A DNA stretch of 64,000 nt from Macrophomina tecta (taxonomy: Eukaryota > Ascomycota > Dothideomycetes > Botryosphaeriales > Botryosphaeriaceae). Below are positions 11,165 to 21,606 of the stretch, in pieces. Every line of letters begins with the position of its first letter. Positions within the stretch are counted from its first letter, which is position 1. Both the position numbers and the translations under genes were made by a program. The notes beneath the pieces were generated by a model. That model did no database searches. It was not told the DNA's origin and saw only the letters and a program-made list of their open reading frames with translations. Where the stretch lies: the NCBI GenBank assembly GCA_024180945.1, contig JAKSGN010000005.1, positions 4,030,001 through 4,094,000 of the forward strand, read 5' to 3'.

Positions 11165-12773
11165 GTATGCCGCGGGACCCGGGAGGAGGGGCTGCTGTGG
11201 CGTTCGAATCTTCGCTCCGGTGGAATAGGGATATGAGGCGGAGCAGAAGTGGGTGCTGTCTTGGATAAAGCAGACGATTAGTTGAGGGGAGGACATGCAG
11301 AGTCGCCTCGATTCTCGTTTTGTAAGATATAGACAGCTATGGATACACATATGAAAGCAGTGTAGGGCGTGAATTGCTCTTTCCGTGGAGAGAAAGGAAC
11401 AGGAAAAAAAAAAAAAAAGAATCTCCGCCCTTCACGTTGTAGCTGGAATACCTTATTCTTCACGCGATATCTGATGCCGGCCTCACGGCCAGATGAGGTG
11501 AATTAGTGAGTGACGATTCAACCTGCATGCAATGGACGTCCTTCTATTCTTCACGCCGGTTATCATCTGTTTTCGTGAATGAATGAGAGGTGAAAGGGTC
11601 GGATATGGAGGTCAGCTACGCTAACTGTTTAAGCATGATGCGGGTGAGTGAAAGCTAGCAGATACTTGTAGCAATGAAAAGGAAAAACCAAAGGAAAGGG
11701 CAAGACTTTCTGACCCTGTGAGCACACGGAAGCACTCTGCCAAGGCCAGCTTAGAACTGACTTCAGGGATTATCGAGCGAGGTCGCCGAGTTTTGGTGCT
11801 GTGTTCCGAATCCCGTCCACTACTCGAAGTCGTTCAATAGCTGATGTCCACGTGGTAGTATCTTCGCCGCACTTAAAGCCAGTACACTAATCCAGCTTCG
11901 TCAGGCAAGACGGAGGGAGACTCATTGCCTCCTGGCCTTATACACCCACAAACACCCCGACAGGCCCTCATTTCACTTTCTCGAATCTTCTGCAAGCTCT
12001 TCCGCTAGCTACAGAGACTCTACCGGACGCGTTTTGGGGCTGGACAGTGTGGAGCGAGCTTATTAGCGACAGAGAGAATGGCAGTGAATATCAGTTTGAA
12101 AGTACAGACTCGGGTGTTGATGCAAGTTCACCTAATCCAAGCTCCGACGTGGCTAGACCTTCAAGCCCAGCAGGGCTGCTTTTACCTTTCCACCTCACGC
12201 CCATCGCAACACGGTGATCCTTTGGTATTGCTGTAGCTTATCTAATGCGTTGTGTGCCTTGCCGTCCCTTGTTACAGTCACTCCCTGCTGACCAAAGAGA
12301 GAGTGCAGCCCTCTCACCAGCACCAGAGAAATTCCGAGGGAGGAGCTGAAGCAGTCGTCGGAACATAAGCGTCATTGAAGGGCGCTAAAAAGTAAGTCCT
12401 GAATGTTTGCTTCAATTCCCTGTACCCTGCGCCGATGTCCGACGGGGTCAACACGGCCACTAATCCGCCGAGCGCCCACGCAGAACGACCACCTCACTTC
12501 ACCTGCATATCCCACTATTCCATCTGATCTGTGGCTTTTATTGTGGATAGCTACAGCCGGCCGGGAGACCTGTGAATTTTGTTCTTACACTCGGAGTTTT
12601 GCTCCGGGGAAAGATGAGACAGCCACCACTCTAGCGTGTGCATGCATACATGTCTAGCATGATCGATGGCTTTCCAGCAAGAAGAAAGCGAGCAAGAACC
12701 TAAACGCCCAAGATCCCTTGATGTGAGATTGTCTAAGCATCGACGACCCGATGACGTATTCTCTTCTTTCTCT
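11165..12773. other. Convergent intergenic region, 1.6 kb
   Basis: Lies between the 3' ends of MGM101 and the Yop1-like gene. An A15 tract sits at 11404-11418. Short open frames here show no domain, signal peptide or splice-supported extension. No RNA gene recognised. Confidence 0.55.
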
Positions 12774-13973
12774 CTAGTACGCCAGGTCGTTGGCCGTCGA
12801 CCTCCCCCTATCCTCGCGCGAGGCATCACGCGAAGGCGTGCGTGACCGCGACGGCGGCTGCGGCGAGAGCCTCCCCCTCTCCTGCGGCGCGCCACCCCAC
12901 TGCCATGGCATCCATCCACCGCTCGTCGTCCTGCGACCGCCCATGCGAGGCGATGCGCCGGTGCTTCCCTCAATAGCCTCGTCGTATTCCACGCGGTCGA
13001 ACTCCAGCTCACTCTTGCTCTTCGTCAGACCTCCACCACTGCGCTCCCTAGAGGGATCTCTCGAAGTGTTGGTATTTGCGGCCTCGCGGTCGAAGGCGTT
13101 GATCAGCGTCTGCAGGCGATCACGCTGCGAAGCGATATAGCTCGCGCGTTCCTCAGGGCGACCACGCGCGATCTCGTCGGGGATGAGCGCACCGCTGGCG
13201 GATAGGGCGGCGGCGGCATCGTCGCGCGAGCTTCCCTGCCTCTGCCACTGGGAAGCACCCTGCAGCGCGCCCGAGACCAGCCCGTAGAGATCGCCGGCTG
13301 GAGCAGCGAGGCCCTGGGTAGCTGACGGGAGGTTGAAGCGCGACAGCAGATTCTGAGCGTAAGTGGCGCCCTGACCGGCGCGGCTCGGGGGCGGGGTGGG
13401 CTCCCGCGGCTGCATGCCCAGCACATTGACCTTGACGAACTCGATGGCCTGGTTGAGGTATTGCAGGCCGATGCGCTTGCCATTCTCGTGAGCGTCGCTA
13501 ATGAAGCGCTCGATCTCGTGCTCGTGCTGCGACAGGAAGGGGTGCACGTGCGTCTGGTACAGATATGGGGCCCCCTGGACCAGGTATAGATAGGCGCCGA
13601 AGCGGATCCAGGCGTAGAAGGGGAGCCAGTCAATAGCCCACGAAAACCAGTATTCGGCCGTCTGGGCAATGGTAAAGCACACCCAGAACATCAGCCATGG
13701 CGTCAGCTGCTGCGGGTCGCCAGTGCGAAGCGCCTTATACGAGGCGAAGATGGGGAAGAGGGTGGTGAGCCCCGTCCTGCGAGAAGCTGTCAGCCAGATG
13801 TGCGGTAGAGAACAGAACTGCTGTGTGCGCGGGGGGTGGAGAGCGAGCTCTGTGCCGGCTTCCGAGGGCGTAGCCCGGGGCGCGGAAGCTGTGGCCGTGG
13901 CAGGGCAGGAGGAGCAAATGGAAGCAACGCACGTGAGCAGGTTGGGGACGATGTTGAAAATGCCGAAGAACAT
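12774..13973 (-). CDS. TB2/DP1/HVA22 (REEP/Yop1-family) ER-shaping protein
   Basis: Membrane-curving protein of the REEP/Yop1 class, 347 residues, in two exons (13933-13973 and 12774-13776). The 156-nt intron has a GTGCGT donor, CTGAC branch point and CGCAG acceptor; splicing joins PNLL to TTGLTTLFPIFASYKAL and restores the standard start of the domain. The conserved domain occupies about residues 10-105, including SYKALRTGDPQQLTPWLMFW, WLPFYAWIRFGAYLYLV and LYQTHVHPFL, with paired hydrophobic hairpins. The rest is a long hydrophilic, Ser/Arg/Pro-rich tail, so it belongs to the extended REEP1-4-like type rather than short Yop1. The TANGO2 gene on the opposite strand is divergent. Confidence 0.88.
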   Translation of the reverse strand: MFFGIFNIVPNLLTCVASICSSCPATATASAPRATPSEAGTELALHPPRTQQFCSLPHIWLTASRRTGLTTLFPIFASYKALRTGDPQQLTPWLMFWVCFTIAQTAEYWFSWAIDWLPFYAWIRFGAYLYLVQGAPYLYQTHVHPFLSQHEHEIERFISDAHENGKRIGLQYLNQAIEFVKVNVLGMQPREPTPPPSRAGQGATYAQNLLSRFNLPSATQGLAAPAGDLYGLVSGALQGASQWQRQGSSRDDAAAALSASGALIPDEIARGRPEERASYIASQRDRLQTLINAFDREAANTNTSRDPSRERSGGGLTKSKSELEFDRVEYDEAIEGSTGASPRMGGRRTTSGGWMPWQWGGAPQERGRLSPQPPSRSRTPSRDASREDRGRSTANDLAY

Positions 13974-14912
13974 GGCGGCGGTGGTGCCGCAGAGAGCGGT
14001 GTTCGGGGGCAAGGGAGTGGAAAAGAGAGAAAGCACGGGTGGTCGGAGGTGAAAGAGAGCAGCGGCGGCGGCGGAGCACGGTGGTTGAGTCGCGCCCCGC
14101 AATGCGCCGCCGCGGTGAGCTCCCCAAGCTCCGCCTCTATCGGCCCTCTCGGCGCGGGAGGGGCGCACGCAGCCGGCTAACCGCGCCAGGAAGCCCGAGC
14201 CCTGCGCCAGAGCTCGAATCGCGTGCTATTTTCGCGAGCAGGCTCCAGCAAGACTTGCCATCCATCCATCCCAGGCACCACTCCCGGAGCTCGGCGGCCT
14301 GAGAGGTGTGGCCGTCACGTTACCCCGTCACAAGGCTGGCCGTGTGCGCCGGTGGCGCCGTATTCTTTGACCCTCAGATCCAGCCGACGCAAAGCGCTGT
14401 GTTCGGCACGGGTTGGGCTGTCTGTCTCATGCAGGCTGCCGCCTGAGCGTCTGCCCGCATGCCGGTGGGCGGGTGAGCGCCGGGGCTCTGATGCGGCAGC
14501 TGCGCTGCACAAGCTGGGCTGTCGGATGCTGTGGCCTGCCAGGCAGAGGACGACGGCTGGCAAGATGCGGCGAGGCCCGACAGAGTGCCGGGGCCAAGCC
14601 GTAGGGCTGGGTGGCTTGCTGAGTGCCTGTCTTGCGGAGTACTGTGCAGACTGATGAGCTCCCTGGATTGCCCGACTTCCACGTCACAGCGCCAGGCTCT
14701 ACCACCACCTCTCGCATGAGCGTCTGTCCACATCACCATACCCCAGCTGCGTAGACTTGCGGTCTTTCTTCTCGCGTGCTTTTCCCCGCATATTTATCAG
14801 TTGAATATACTGCTTCTCGCAAACCTTCTGCATCAGGCAAGCGCTTTTGCATTGCATCTTCATCATCATCGTCATCCGCATACTTCATTCGCCCGCATAA
14901 CCGTGGCACATA
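13974..14912. other. Divergent promoter region, 0.94 kb
   Basis: GC-rich for the most part, between the Yop1-like and TANGO2 genes. It becomes pyrimidine-rich and AT-richer in the last 200 bp before the TANGO2 start. No gene or RNA recognised. Confidence 0.6.
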
Positions 14913-15974
14913 ATGTGTATCGCAATCATCACCACCGCCCACCCGCAATATCCCTTCATTCTCCTCAACAACCGAGATGTGAGATCGTCGTCCCCCACCG
15001 CCCCCCGCGTCGACTGACTCTTACGTCTACCCCAGGAATATCTCCACCGCCCCACTGCACCGGCACAGTGGTGGGCAGAGCCGCACTCGCACGTCTTGGG
15101 CGGCTACGACCTGCACCGGCCCGTCCACGGCACCTGGCTGGGCATCACGCGCCAGGGGCGCATTGCCGTGCTGACCAACTTCCGCGAGGAGGGCGCCGCC
15201 GCCGTCATCCAGGACGAGCGCAGCCGCGGCGCCATCCCCATCGCCTGGCTCAAGACGCCCCCGGACGCCGACGAGAGCCCCGTCGACTTCGCCCAGCGCC
15301 TCGTCGCCGAGCACGCCACCACGCACGTGGGCGGCTTCAGCCTGCTGTACGGCCGCCTGCAGGACGTCATCAAGAAGCAGCACGCCGACGAGAGCGGCCC
15401 GCACGAGGCAAACGGCGACGCCGCCCACAGAGGCCTCGCCGTCATCTCGAACCGCACGCCCGACGTCCAGGGCCTGATCTGGCTCGGCAGCACGCCCGGC
15501 GAGACGCACGCCCTCAGCAATTCGCACTACGGCGACCGCTCGTGGCCGAAGATCGTGCAGGGCGAATCCAGCACGCGCGAGGCCATTGACGCCAGCACTG
15601 CCGCAGCCGAGACCAAGGACGAGTTGTTGGCGCGCCTGTTCGGTGTCCTGAGCAAGGACACCATGCCGCGCCAGCGCAACGGCGAGGAGTGGGAGGTGTA
15701 TTTACGCCAGCTGCGCAATAGCATCTTTATCCCGGGCATCGGGCACGACGCCGAGATGAAGTCAAAGCCGGCGGATGCTGTGGCTGCGGCTACGGGGTTG
15801 GAGACAGTGAACGCGACGAGCGGGATTTATGGCACGCAGAAGCAGACGGTCGTGCTTGTGGATCGAGAGGGGAACGTGACTTACGTTGAGAGAACGCTGT
15901 ATGATGGCGAGGGGAAGCCCGTTGAGAAGGGCAAGGGGGATAGAAGGTTCGATTTCCGGATCGAAGGTTGGTGA
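14913..15974 (+). CDS. TANGO2: TANGO2 / NRDE-family protein
   Basis: Member of the TANGO2 (transport and Golgi organisation 2, NRDE) family, implicated in secretory-pathway organisation and lipid/heme homeostasis; the biochemical activity is debated. Exons 14913-14978 and 15036-15974 (57-nt intron, GACTGAC branch point, CCCAG acceptor) encode 334 residues. The N terminus MCIAIITTAHPQYPF, the NNRDE motif split exactly by the intron (NNRD, then EYLHRPT), then WW, GGYDLHRPVHGTWLGIT and NFRE, are the family signature. Cys2 sits where Ntn-hydrolase-like proteins carry a nucleophile. SNRTPDVQGLIWLGS and LSNSHYGD follow, with the usual C-terminal GTQKQTVVLVDREGNVTYVER. The start is fixed by the conserved MC. 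Confidence 0.93.
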
Positions 15975-17286
15975 TTTTGTTTTGGACGACTGCTGGATAC
16001 GAATGAATGGCGTTGGGTTTTTAATGGGATACCAAATCCTGCTTGAACAAGGGAAGCAGTGATGTTTTTGGCCGTAAGTGATCGGCTGTGTAACAAGGCA
16101 TGTTCGGGATATGAGGTAGTCGACAGGGTCACAAACGGTGTAGATAGATATAGCCTAACTTGTTCCTACGCATCCATGATCGATAGTAGCGGGGCATTGC
16201 ACTCTGTCATCGACGCGCGGAACACCTGTTCTTGCAAAATCAAAAGAATTCAGATATCTTAGGAAGGACTGAGTTCACCATCTTTAAGCTCTTGTCACCG
16301 TATCTTAAATATCATTACATACGGACGGATGCTTTGACTGCCTACGTAAGCACTTCGTCCCTTGTGAACTACGGTCAGCTTTACAACAGATCCAGGCTTC
16401 TAGAGGCTCATACTGTTATAAGATATCTTGATAAATTTCCAAAGCTCTGCGATGATGAAAAGGATCCTTCTTTTGATCACACACATGCCCAGCTTACACC
16501 GAGGAATCACTATGCCATTTCTATGAAAACTCACTTATCTTCTTTCAGAACATACCGCATGCCCTCCCTGCACATCCGTCCCCTGCAGCGGCACAGCGCT
16601 TACCATGCAAATCGATCACATACTCCCACAAATCATAGACGACCAGTCACTTCCGAATCCGCCCCAAATACATCAATCCCATAAACGAGCTCACTTTCAT
16701 CAATTCGGCGGAAGTGGCCTAGGTAAGCGCGCTCACAATTCCCATAGTCAATGCCGTTGCTAACGCTGCTTCCCTACCATGCAGAGGTTAAGGCGCTGCT
16801 TTCCCAAAGCAGAGACCGCGAGGTGAGTCAATCTGGTCCACGGATCCAGAGCCCACACCACTGATGGGAACGTCTGAACAGTTCGAATCTTGCCTTCCGC
16901 AGTACGGTATATCTTTCTTTTTGGTCTCATTCCTGCTTTCCTTTTTGTCTCTTTCACAACACCTTGATCGTGCGCCAATATAATATCCAGACCTGAACTT
17001 GAACCCTTCTCACGGGCACGTGCGGTGTCATCAACACCAGTGGTATAGCCGACACATTGCTAGACCATGTCGTCTACCACCACCGGCACTCCGACGAGTC
17101 ATTTATAGATGTGTTAGCAGCGGCAGCTAGCGTCAAAACGGCCTCCAGCCCCCGCAGGTCCATGGTTCGTTGAAGCAAACGCTGAACGCAAGTGTGATTT
17201 TATTCCAGTGACGAAGCTATCCCGCTGACTGCTTCAGCACCCCACGAAAGCCAAATTCAAGTAACGCTTTCTCCATTGTGAAAACC
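15975..17286. other. Convergent intergenic region, 1.3 kb
   Basis: Lies between the 3' ends of TANGO2 and SEC11. The part at about 16060-16700 is AT-richer than the surroundings. Open frames here lack ATG starts or recognisable features. No gene supported. Confidence 0.55.
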
Positions 17287-17917
17287 CTACTCCCTCTGCA
17301 GCACGACCGTGAGACCCATCAAGCCCAACATAACCGTCTTCAGCCAGGGATATTCGCTCAGAAGAATCGTGACGTAGCCCACGAACGGGATATAGCCGAC
17401 GACGCTACCAATGACGTCGGTCGACCTGTTCAAGAACGACTGACCGCGCGCGTACAGCTCCGTGTCGTCGGCGACGTTGTTGTCGCCCTTCGTGAGGAGG
17501 TAGAGAGGGTTGTTCCTACCAGGACCAATAGTCAGCAGCCAATTCCAACACAACCCACACCCACCCATGCCCAGGATATCACAGCAAGCGGATCGGGGCC
17601 AAGCAAACTCACCCTCCACCAAACCGCCTGACGACGCGGTGCACGATGGGAATGTCCTTGCCGCGCACATTGTACACAACGACCTCGCCAATCTTGGTCT
17701 CCTTGGCGCGGTTCCATAGGAAAAGCAGGTCGCCGCGGTTGAAGGCCGGCTCCATCGAGCCCGACAGCACCACGACGATGGGCGACTGCGAGTCCGTCAC
17801 AACCGACAGGCCCTTCCACAGCATGAACGCCGTGCTGAGCACCAGCGCGAAGTTGAGGATCTGCAGCGCGATCTGCCGCGGCTGCATACCGGCGAGCGGG
17901 CCTAGGAGGGAGTCCAT
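17287..17917 (-). CDS. SEC11: Signal peptidase complex catalytic subunit SEC11
   Basis: ER type I signal peptidase catalytic subunit (family S26B), 177 residues, from exons 17613-17917 and 17287-17515 with a 97-nt intron. Catalytic residues are visible: Ser54 in VLSGSMEP, His93 in IVHRVV, and the Asp residues in TKGDNN (Asp113) and NNVADD. An N-terminal membrane anchor covers about residues 18-40 and a C-terminal hydrophobic segment about 150-172. Length and box order match fungal Sec11 closely. The intron separates the His-containing box from the Asp box, and the frame is restored through a split Gly codon. It is transcribed away from the exomer gene's 3' end. Confidence 0.95.
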
Positions 17918-18636
17918 GGTGGGGTGGTGGGTGGGCGCGTGTTTCCTTTCTGCGTAGTGTGTTTGCGAGGAGTTGAGAAGGGAAGAGGCCGGTGTATTTT
18001 GCGAGGCGGATTGGGGACGTGGCGGTTGGCGTCGTGGGCGTGTGCAGCTTATGCGGTCGTGGTCGTTTCTGCTCTCGAGCGTCGCGCAGGCTCGAGAAAA
18101 AAAAAAAAAAAAAAAAGGCCCGCTTGCGTGAGTGTTGCGTTCAACACAGGCAGGTGCGGATTGATGAAGCCACCTTGGTGTTCACAGCTGCGGGCCGGAG
18201 CTCGCTCGGCAAAGCTTCCCCGGATGGCGCGTGCGTTCTGCGCGCATCAGCTCACGAACCCGACGTCGCGCCACGCTCATTGGCAGTTGAACCCCTCAAT
18301 CGGGCGTAAATGGACAGGGAGTTAACTGATCTAATCCCGTCAGAAGACGCAAGGGGCAGCAGGACGTGTGGTTAAGGCTGGCACAGCTAATTCTTCATTT
18401 TCGAATTACAAGTCTAAAAGTAGCTGTTGAATCAGCCAGCTCGTTTGCGCAGTTAGGAAGATAGAACACATATGATGACTGCGAGTCCATAATGCAAAGG
18501 TATCTTCTTGTCCTGTATTCGTCCAATCCCCATAATACCCAGACGCGCAACAATATGCCAGAAATTCGGCCGCCCCATCCATCCCATCATAGCATGATCA
18601 TTAGCCCCTAACGGAAAGTCGCGCCGTAGAAGAGCA
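17918..18636. other. Intergenic, 719 bp, with an A20 tract and CCAAT box
   Basis: Promoter side of SEC11 and 3' side of the ChAPs gene. An A20 run occupies 18097-18116. A CCAAT box on the SEC11 strand lies at 18279-18283, about 360 bp upstream of the SEC11 start. No gene seen. Confidence 0.5.
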
Positions 18637-21042
18637 TTACTCAGACCCAGGGTTACGGAAGGAGGCCACTAGGGCCGTGTATTGGTGGGTAAGCTCCAGA
18701 ACATGTTGCGGAAGGCTCGTGCCCTGGATTATGCTGCGAACCTTCAGAGTGCCCTCCTCTTCGATGAGCCTGCGGATGGTAAAGAGCAGTGGAGGAGAGA
18801 ACTATTCATACCGTTAGCCTTGAACCCGTGTCAGGACATTGCCTTGAGCTTACCTCTGAATACCACCTATACTGCCAACACACCAGTCGGATGAGGGCGC
18901 CAAGCATAGCTCTTACGTCTCCCGTCTGCTCGTACAACTTGAGGCAGCCGCGCATCGCCTTTGGAGAAAAGCGAAGACCAAGACATGCCTGGTATGCCTC
19001 AATACCCTCATCGAAATGGTGCAACCGTTCCGCAAGCTCTCCAAGGATCTCCCATTCCTCAGCCGTCTTCTTGTAGACCAGTTGCTGCTGCCGATACTGG
19101 GCCATCTCCGTGCGCCAAATTGTGTACACCCGCAGATCCTCATACAAAACCATGAAGAGGTTGTCCAGCCAGCGTTCACAGAGGCGTTTGTTCTGGAATT
19201 GAGTGTACGCTTGGTGTGAAGGATCCGGCTCATCGCTCCCAGCTTTGACCTCCTCCGAAGCAACTGTAGTCGCTGGTCGCTCTAGAGACTCACCCGCATC
19301 GACGGTCTCATTGTTCGTCTCTTCTTCCGCCTTGGAAGATTCGCCATTCTCGCTAACAGCCTCGGCTTCACCATGGCCATTTGTCTGTGGGCTTGGCGAC
19401 CGGATAGCGCTCGTGCTGGCGTTACGGCTCGACGGTTGTTGGGAAACATGTTGCTTTTCATGCCTGTATTCCTCCTCCATGACGAAAACTTGGCTTCGTA
19501 TCCTGAGCAGCTGATCCCAACCAATCTTCTTTGTGATCTTGGTCAGAAGCATGTAAGCCTTCAAAAAAGTGCCCTTGAAGCCAGCCGCATGCAGCTTGCG
19601 CAGCGTTGGATGCACCATGTCCGCATCCGAGACACCCGCAGTGTCATCAATCTCATCGCAAACGCTTTCCGGCATCACGGGGAGGGCAACACGGAGCGGC
19701 TCCGGCATGCGGGGTGCGTCCTTGTCCTGGTAAGTAAACATGGGACAAGAATTGAGCGTTAAGAGAGCCATATCCCACTGTTCCAGGCTAACGTAGATCT
19801 CTGCTAATCTTGCCCAGGTGCCAAACTCGCTTGGGGCTGAGATGACACTTCTCTTCGCTATTTCCAACGCCAATTCGGGGTGCCCTTTCCGGTTCAGAAA
19901 CTCGGCCTGGCAGTCGAGAAGAGAATAATCCATGGGGAGTTCCTGGATAGCGTCGTGGAGCAAGCGCACCGCTTTCACTTCTTCATCGGCGGAGATGTAT
20001 ACGCGGGAGAGTAACGACGCAATTTCAGGATCGCGTGTGCGGAGCTTTTCAAAGAGATTGATTCCTGATGCGTAGCGGCCGGTGGTATGGATGTAGTTCA
20101 AGAGTCCTGTGGTAAGATGATTGGAGACAAGGTTGGGAACTTGAATTTCAGGGTCGGAGCCAAGTTGCCAGCCATTGAAGAAGAGACGTTCGGCCGCGTC
20201 CAGGAATTTGTGCTCGGACTCTGTGGTAGTGATGGGATTGAACCTCCGCACGCCAACTATCTTCTTGATTGTATCGCCCGAACCGTCGTCTGCGTAGGAG
20301 TAAGCGCGTAAGACGCTGCAGAGGTAAGTCTCAAGCCACAGTTCATCCGAAGCGACTCGCTTCTCCCCGCGCTCGTCAATGCAGTAGCTCTCGACAGTTC
20401 CGGGTATCGCTACCTGAACACGCATGTCCAGTCTTGAGAAGGCATTGTAACAGCTAGACACGTTAGCCAGGACCATGCATTCCATGCCGCATTTACGCGT
20501 CTCAATCTTACCAGTATAGACCAGACACGACTTTGTTCGTCTTGTCATTCGGATTGTAGGTAAGGGTGTTGATGTAGGCGGCCAGACTGGCGGATGAGGA
20601 TGCGTCGACTCCGGTTACATGATGGTACACACCGATCTAGCCAGATTCTCAATAAGGTAAGCTCCAAGCAGACCTCCTCAAGACTGTGTGTGCCATGACC
20701 CTACCCACCTTATTCGTAGTACCCTTCGGTTGCTTGACCAGATGAACGAGATCCGGAGGGCCTAGTTCCCGCAGCGACTGTAGGGTTTCTGTGCGGGCAT
20801 CAACAACCGTCTGAATTTCGTCCTCGAAGATCCTGGACAGAGAGAAGACACGTCAGCAAGTCGGTCATGGCGAGCGCGTGGAACCGCGAGGAGCTAGCGC
20901 AGGTATGATAGTAATTGGACTCTAAAAGGGTACGGTGGGCGTGGAATTCGCAGTTGCTGTGCACGAGCTCCGTAGGGGGAGAGATGCAAGACAAAAATAA
21001 ATGCGGGACGACCTACTCCGGGACAGCTGGCTGAGGCACCAT
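18637..21042 (-). CDS. Exomer cargo adaptor, ChAPs family (Bch1/Bud7/Chs6-like)
   Basis: ChAPs proteins bind Chs5 and Arf1 in the exomer coat at the trans-Golgi and sort cargo such as chitin synthase to the surface. Five exons (21017-21042, 20709-20832, 20512-20636, 18854-20453, 18637-18801) encode 679 residues; introns are 184, 72, 58 and 52 nt, all GT-AG. Exon 1 carries nine codons (last one split), MVPQPAVPE. Family features include ELGPPDLVHLVKQPKG, the GVYHHVTGVDASSSASLAAYINTLTYNP stretch, TPR-like helical repeats (GRYASGINLFEKL, EEVKAVRLLHDAI, GHPELALEIAKRS, EQWDMALLTLNSCP), a Ser/Glu-rich disordered insert at about 415-490, and the C-terminal WYSEFSPPLL then LIEEEGTLKVRSI, which only reads through after removing the last intron. 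Confidence 0.92.
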
Positions 21043-21606
21043 GGTGGGCGTCCGGTGGGTGGAGAGGAATGGTGTTCTAGCGCAGCAGCATCAATTATAT
21101 TGCGGATGGTTGCAACGGGCTGGAAGGCTGCGGGGCGCAGTTCAGGCGGTAGATGGGCCTGGGGGAGGTGATGATGATCGTCGAGAGTTCCTAGTAACGT
21201 CGGCGTCTGAGCTCCGGCGGCCGGGTCGTTGACGTTTCAGCCAGCAAGCAGCAGCAGCAGCAGCAGCAGGACCGGGGCCGCCCCTGCCCATTAGTCGTGG
21301 CCGGCCGTGCAGGGGTTATGCTGCAGCTCTCGCGCCGCATCACCGCGTTGTCCGCCGCGGCGTCGCAGGTGCCCGCGACACTTCACCATCGCGCAAGACG
21401 ATCGCTCACGCCGCTGCCCTGACTGCCACGCTCAGCAATCCTCCAGGCGCCCTTCTCCGCCATTCCCCCATGGCCTAGTCGCATCTCAAGGGACCTTGCT
21501 TCACCGCGCGCCCGCAGTCGTCGCATTTCGCGCGATTTCGCGCAAGCTCACGCAAGCTCGAAGCTCTCGATCACACGCATAATCAGGCTGTGCCCATTTC
21601 TCCACC
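21043..21606. promoter_or_regulatory. Divergent promoter shared by the ChAPs gene and HIR3
   Basis: A 564-bp spacer, GC-rich, with a (CAG)7 microsatellite at 21249-21269. Both flanking genes start at its edges, so regulatory sequence for both must lie here. No TATA element is obvious. Confidence 0.45.

Noticed and set aside
16232..16684. 150-codon frame in the TANGO2/SEC11 intergenic region
   Set aside because: It does not start with ATG and has no recognisable features; probably 3' UTR sequence.
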